Below, in pieces: positions 34,085 to 36,656 of a stretch of 36,656 nt of DNA (positions are counted from its first letter, which is position 1; each line of letters starts with the position of its first letter). The notes below the pieces were generated by a model, which was given only the letters and a program-made list of their open reading frames with translations, had not been told where the DNA came from and did not search any database. Made by a program: the position numbers and the translations under genes. Origin of the DNA: Bacillus sanguinis (GTDB taxonomy: Bacteria > Bacillota > Bacilli > Bacillales > Bacillaceae_G); contig NZ_BOQB01000106.1 of the NCBI RefSeq assembly GCF_018332475.1, forward strand, positions 1 to 36,656, given 5' to 3'.

Positions 34085-35380
34085 GTGGGGAAAATACATA
34101 CTAGGAAACTGTTCATTTATTTTTGTTTAGCTGTCGTTTTATTTGTACCAATACATACGTTTGCAGATGAAAAAAGAGAGTGGCGAGACGAAGTTATATA
34201 TTCTATTATGATTGATCGCTTTAATAATGGAGAACCGAAAAATGACAAACAGTTAGAAGTTGGTAATTTAGAAGGGTATCAAGGCGGAGATATAAGAGGG
34301 ATTATAAAAAGAATGGATTACATAAAGGAAATGGGATTTACTACTGTTATGCTTTCTCCGCTTTTTGAAAGTGGAAAGTACGATGGATTAGACGTGCACG
34401 ATTTTCAAAAGGTAAATGACCATTTCGGAACAGAAAATGATGTGAAAGAACTTGTACAAATAGCTCACGCAAAAGGAATGAAAGTTGTATTTCAATTTCC
34501 GCTTGGAGAGAACGAACAACAAGTAATTGACGCGATGAAATGGTGGATTAAAGAAGTCGATTTAGATGCAAGTTATGTAATACATAGTGAAAAAAAGTCG
34601 GATGCATTTTGGGATGACGTGCAAAAAGATATGCAAGCGATAAAGAAAGATTTTCGTATTATGACAGAGGAAGATAGTGAATACACTGAAAAAATAGTAG
34701 AATCGTTTTCAAAAGCGGATGTATCGGTGAAACCTTTATATGAAGTGAGTAAAAAAGACGAGGAAGCCATTACATTTTTAGATAATCAAGATACAAAAAG
34801 ATATGCTCGTATTGTAAAAGAGCATATGAATTATCCGCCATCTCGTTTGAAACTAGCTCTCACATATTTATTAACATCACCAGGTATTCCGAATTTTTAT
34901 TACGGTACTGAAATTGCATTAGATGGAGGAGATACGCCAGATAATAGACGGTTAATGGATTTCAAATCGGATGAAAAGTTTATGCAGCATATAACAAAAC
35001 TTGGTGAACTTAGACAAACGAGACCGTCTTTACGACGCGGTACGTTTGAGCTTTTGTATGATAAAGATGGAATGAGTATATTAAAACGAAAGTATAAAGA
35101 TGAGGTAACGTTAGTAGCGATTAATAATACGAAAGAGATACAAAAGGTTCCTCTTCATGCAAATTTGATTGGAGAAAAAAAGGAATTACGTGGCCTACTG
35201 GAAGATGAAATTATAAGAGAGGAAAACGGAAATTTTTATCTCGTTTTAAAGCGTGAAGAATCAAATGTGTATAAAGTTAATAGAGAAACAGGTGTGAATT
35301 GGTTATTTATCTCCTTAATAGTTGGTGTGAACGTATTATTTATTACTTTTTTAATTGCGGTTAAAAAGAGACGGAAATGA
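34085..35380 (+). CDS. Membrane-tethered GH13 alpha-amylase-like protein with degenerate active site
   Basis: About 431 residues, GH13 family. GTG at 34085 is preferred because GGGGGA lies five bases upstream; ATG at 34079 would add two residues. The N-terminal hydrophobic segment (LFIYFCLAVVLFVPIHTFA) is a signal peptide or anchor, and a second helix plus KKRRK ends the protein. Family features: DEVIYSIMIDRFNNG, GGDIRGIIKRMDYIKEMGF, APGIP-like SPGIPNFYYGTEIALDGG. The catalytic set is broken. Region I DxxxNH is replaced by FQFPLGEN. In region II the Arg and nucleophile Asp of the family pattern align with Tyr164 and Ile166. Region IV reads FLDNQD (231-236) in place of FLDNHD. Glu195 may match the acid/base. 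About 60 residues of domain B appear missing. Probably not a working amylase; perhaps a sugar-binding or surface protein. Confidence 0.75.
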   Translation: MGKIHTRKLFIYFCLAVVLFVPIHTFADEKREWRDEVIYSIMIDRFNNGEPKNDKQLEVGNLEGYQGGDIRGIIKRMDYIKEMGFTTVMLSPLFESGKYDGLDVHDFQKVNDHFGTENDVKELVQIAHAKGMKVVFQFPLGENEQQVIDAMKWWIKEVDLDASYVIHSEKKSDAFWDDVQKDMQAIKKDFRIMTEEDSEYTEKIVESFSKADVSVKPLYEVSKKDEEAITFLDNQDTKRYARIVKEHMNYPPSRLKLALTYLLTSPGIPNFYYGTEIALDGGDTPDNRRLMDFKSDEKFMQHITKLGELRQTRPSLRRGTFELLYDKDGMSILKRKYKDEVTLVAINNTKEIQKVPLHANLIGEKKELRGLLEDEIIREENGNFYLVLKREESNVYKVNRETGVNWLFISLIVGVNVLFITFLIAVKKRRK

Positions 35381-35652
35381 GTAATGTTTTTTTAGTAGCT
35401 CTCCAGTTTAAGATGGTGAGGTATTTGCGGAAAAAGAAGTGGTTCGCTCTATGCGTATGTGTTTTTATCGTATTCGTAAGTTTTTATTTTTGGGACAATT
35501 GTGATGATGGGGAATTTGTTCGGTGGGGTGATAGTGTTCATTCTGTTGATACGGAAGTGCTGAAGAGAAACGATATAAAATACAAAATCGAAAATGATAA
35601 AGTATACATTCCTGAAAAATCATTTGATAAAGCAATATGGTGTTGCTCTTAA
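35377..35652 (+). CDS. Small membrane-anchored protein coupled to the GH13-like gene (91 aa)
   Basis: Its ATG overlaps the stop of the amylase-like gene (ATGA), so translation is probably coupled; a later ATG at 35413 is an alternative. One membrane helix (WFALCVCVFIVFVSFYFW, about residues 22-39) leaves a 50-residue exterior or cytoplasmic domain. That domain is shaped like the small L..N.I.Y....D.VYIP modules seen in several membrane proteins (EVLKRNDIKYKIENDKVYIPEKSFDKA). It ends WCCS. I do not recognise the protein. The overlap suggests it works with the GH13-like protein. Confidence 0.6.
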   Translation: MSNVFLVALQFKMVRYLRKKKWFALCVCVFIVFVSFYFWDNCDDGEFVRWGDSVHSVDTEVLKRNDIKYKIENDKVYIPEKSFDKAIWCCS

Positions 35653-35674
35653 TAAATGCGAAATATCGGTGGGG

Positions 35675-35713
35675 CAGGCTAAGGAGAAAACTTTCTCCCT
35701 AGTCTGTTTTTCT
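35675..35713 (+). terminator. Intrinsic terminator after the small coupled gene
   Basis: CAGGCTAAGGAGAAA pairs with TTTCTCCCTAGTCTG (two mismatches) and is followed by TTTTT. Confidence 0.8.
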
Positions 35714-35866
35714 GTGAAGTAAGACTCGCGCCTCGAAATGCATCTGAGCAAAGAAGTGAAAAGAACATATAGAAGAAACAATAATTGCAACTGTACTAAT
35801 TTTACATTACATTAAAAGATGAAAAATAATTTTATACTCATTAAGGGTTATATTTGAGGAGAGAAA

Positions 35867-36656
35867 ATGGAATTTTACGATTTGGGTATTACCATTAAAG
35901 AACTTAGAATTAAAAAAAATATATCACAATCCGAATTATGTCATGGAATATGTTCACAAAGTCAAATTAGCAAGATTGAAAAAGGTGTGATTTATCCATC
36001 TAGCATATTGTTATATCAATTATCAGAAAGGCTTGGTATTGATCCAAATAATATATTTGCACTAACTCAAAACAAAAAATTAAAATATATAGAAAATGTA
36101 AAATGTGTAATGAAAGACTGTATAAGACAACATCAATATAAAGAGCTTTATGAAATAGTAACAAAAGAAAAAAACTTAAATAATTTTCGAATGAAAGAAG
36201 ATAAACAATTTCTAATATGGCATGAAGCAATTGCTATATATCGTGTGAATAACTCAATAAAAACAGCTTTAACTCTTTTGAATAATGCATTAAAAATAAC
36301 TGTAACGAATATTGATTTTTTAACAGAGAGAGAAATAGATATTATGCAGACAATGGCTATATTTCATGCAGAAAATAAAGAATATAAAGAGAGTATTAAT
36401 ATATTAAAAAGATGTTTAAATAATTTTGATAAGTTAGATTTTCCTAGAGATAAAGAAATTAAATTAAAAATCATTTATAATTTAGCAAAATGTTTGAATT
36501 ACACATATCAATACGAAGAAGCAAAAAAATACATTGATAAGGGTATCAAATTAGCTATTAATCTAAATACTTTATACTTATTGGGTGAACTATACTATGA
36601 AAAAGGTTCGAATTTACTAAAGCTTGAACAATCTAATAAAGAAGAAGTTGCTGATA
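35867..36656 (+). CDS. XRE-TPR transcriptional regulator, RRNPP/PlcR-like (partial)
   Basis: Open from ATG 35867 (behind GAGGAGAG) to the window end; at least 263 residues, C-terminus missing. Residues 1-65 form a helix-turn-helix XRE domain (LGITIKELRIKKNISQSELCHGICSQSQISKIEKG). After it come helical repeats that look like tetratricopeptide units (ALTLLNNALK, YKESINILKRCLNNF, YEEAKKYIDKGIKLA). This is the plan of RRNPP regulators such as PlcR and NprR, which bind short secreted peptides. The family match is by architecture and by SQ..IS.IE.G; the specific member is not identified. The gene is visibly AT-richer than its neighbours. A signalling-peptide gene, if any, would lie beyond the edge. 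Confidence 0.8.
   Translation, partial: MEFYDLGITIKELRIKKNISQSELCHGICSQSQISKIEKGVIYPSSILLYQLSERLGIDPNNIFALTQNKKLKYIENVKCVMKDCIRQHQYKELYEIVTKEKNLNNFRMKEDKQFLIWHEAIAIYRVNNSIKTALTLLNNALKITVTNIDFLTEREIDIMQTMAIFHAENKEYKESINILKRCLNNFDKLDFPRDKEIKLKIIYNLAKCLNYTYQYEEAKKYIDKGIKLAINLNTLYLLGELYYEKGSNLLKLEQSNKEEVAD

Noticed and set aside
35714-35866. PlcR box (TATGNAN4TNCATA) before the RRNPP-like gene
   Set aside because: No matching sequence is present in the intergenic region.

Overview
The window looks like chromosome of a Bacillus cereus-group Firmicute. It is AT-rich with purine-rich Shine-Dalgarno sites and carries gerP, addBA, comK, a Spo0E-like gene, SLH cell-wall proteins and an aceB-aceA pair. 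From about 11.3 to 29.4 kb the genes comK, yhjE-like, sip, addB, addA, gerPF-PA, yisI, yisK, yisL, yisN and asnO run in the order I recall for Bacillus subtilis. A small membrane gene and rocD sit between yisK and yisL. Nothing looks like a prophage, insertion sequence, CRISPR array, rRNA or tRNA.

Layout: (1) 0-3 kb: a chemoreceptor and an EamA/DMT exporter. (2) 3-5.9 kb: three tandem secreted proteins of about 218 residues made only of an SLH trimer. (3) 6-9 kb: the glyoxylate shunt, aceB-aceA. (4) 9-12 kb: a phosphotransferase, a cold-shock gene with a long structured leader, two convergent small genes sharing one hairpin, and comK. (5) 12-21 kb: a DedA/TVP38 membrane protein, signal peptidase I, the AddB-AddA helicase-nuclease and a small helix-hairpin-helix protein. 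(6) 21-29.4 kb: the gerP spore-coat operon (minus strand), a Spo0E-like phosphatase, yisK, rocD, yisL, yisN and asnO. (7) 29.5-32 kb: ferrochelatase and catalase, each with a good PerR-type operator. (8) 32-34 kb: a small membrane protein and the ammonium transporter, with two perfect GlnR/TnrA-type sites. (9) 34-35.7 kb: a membrane-tethered GH13 protein that has lost catalytic residues, overlapped by a small membrane protein. (10) 35.9 kb to the end: an XRE-TPR (RRNPP/PlcR-like) regulator running off the window.

Working together: gerP, yisI and asnO form a sporulation block. gerP and asnO share an upstream pattern, ACACA-N16-CATACAATA, that fits a mother-cell sigma factor. hemH and katA link heme supply to a heme enzyme under peroxide/iron control. 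addB and addA are translationally coupled for double-strand-break repair.

No clearly new multi-gene defence or biosynthetic system is visible. The least explained items are the degenerate amylase with its coupled partner, the SLH-only triplet, the cold-shock leader hairpin, and short dispersed intergenic repeats.
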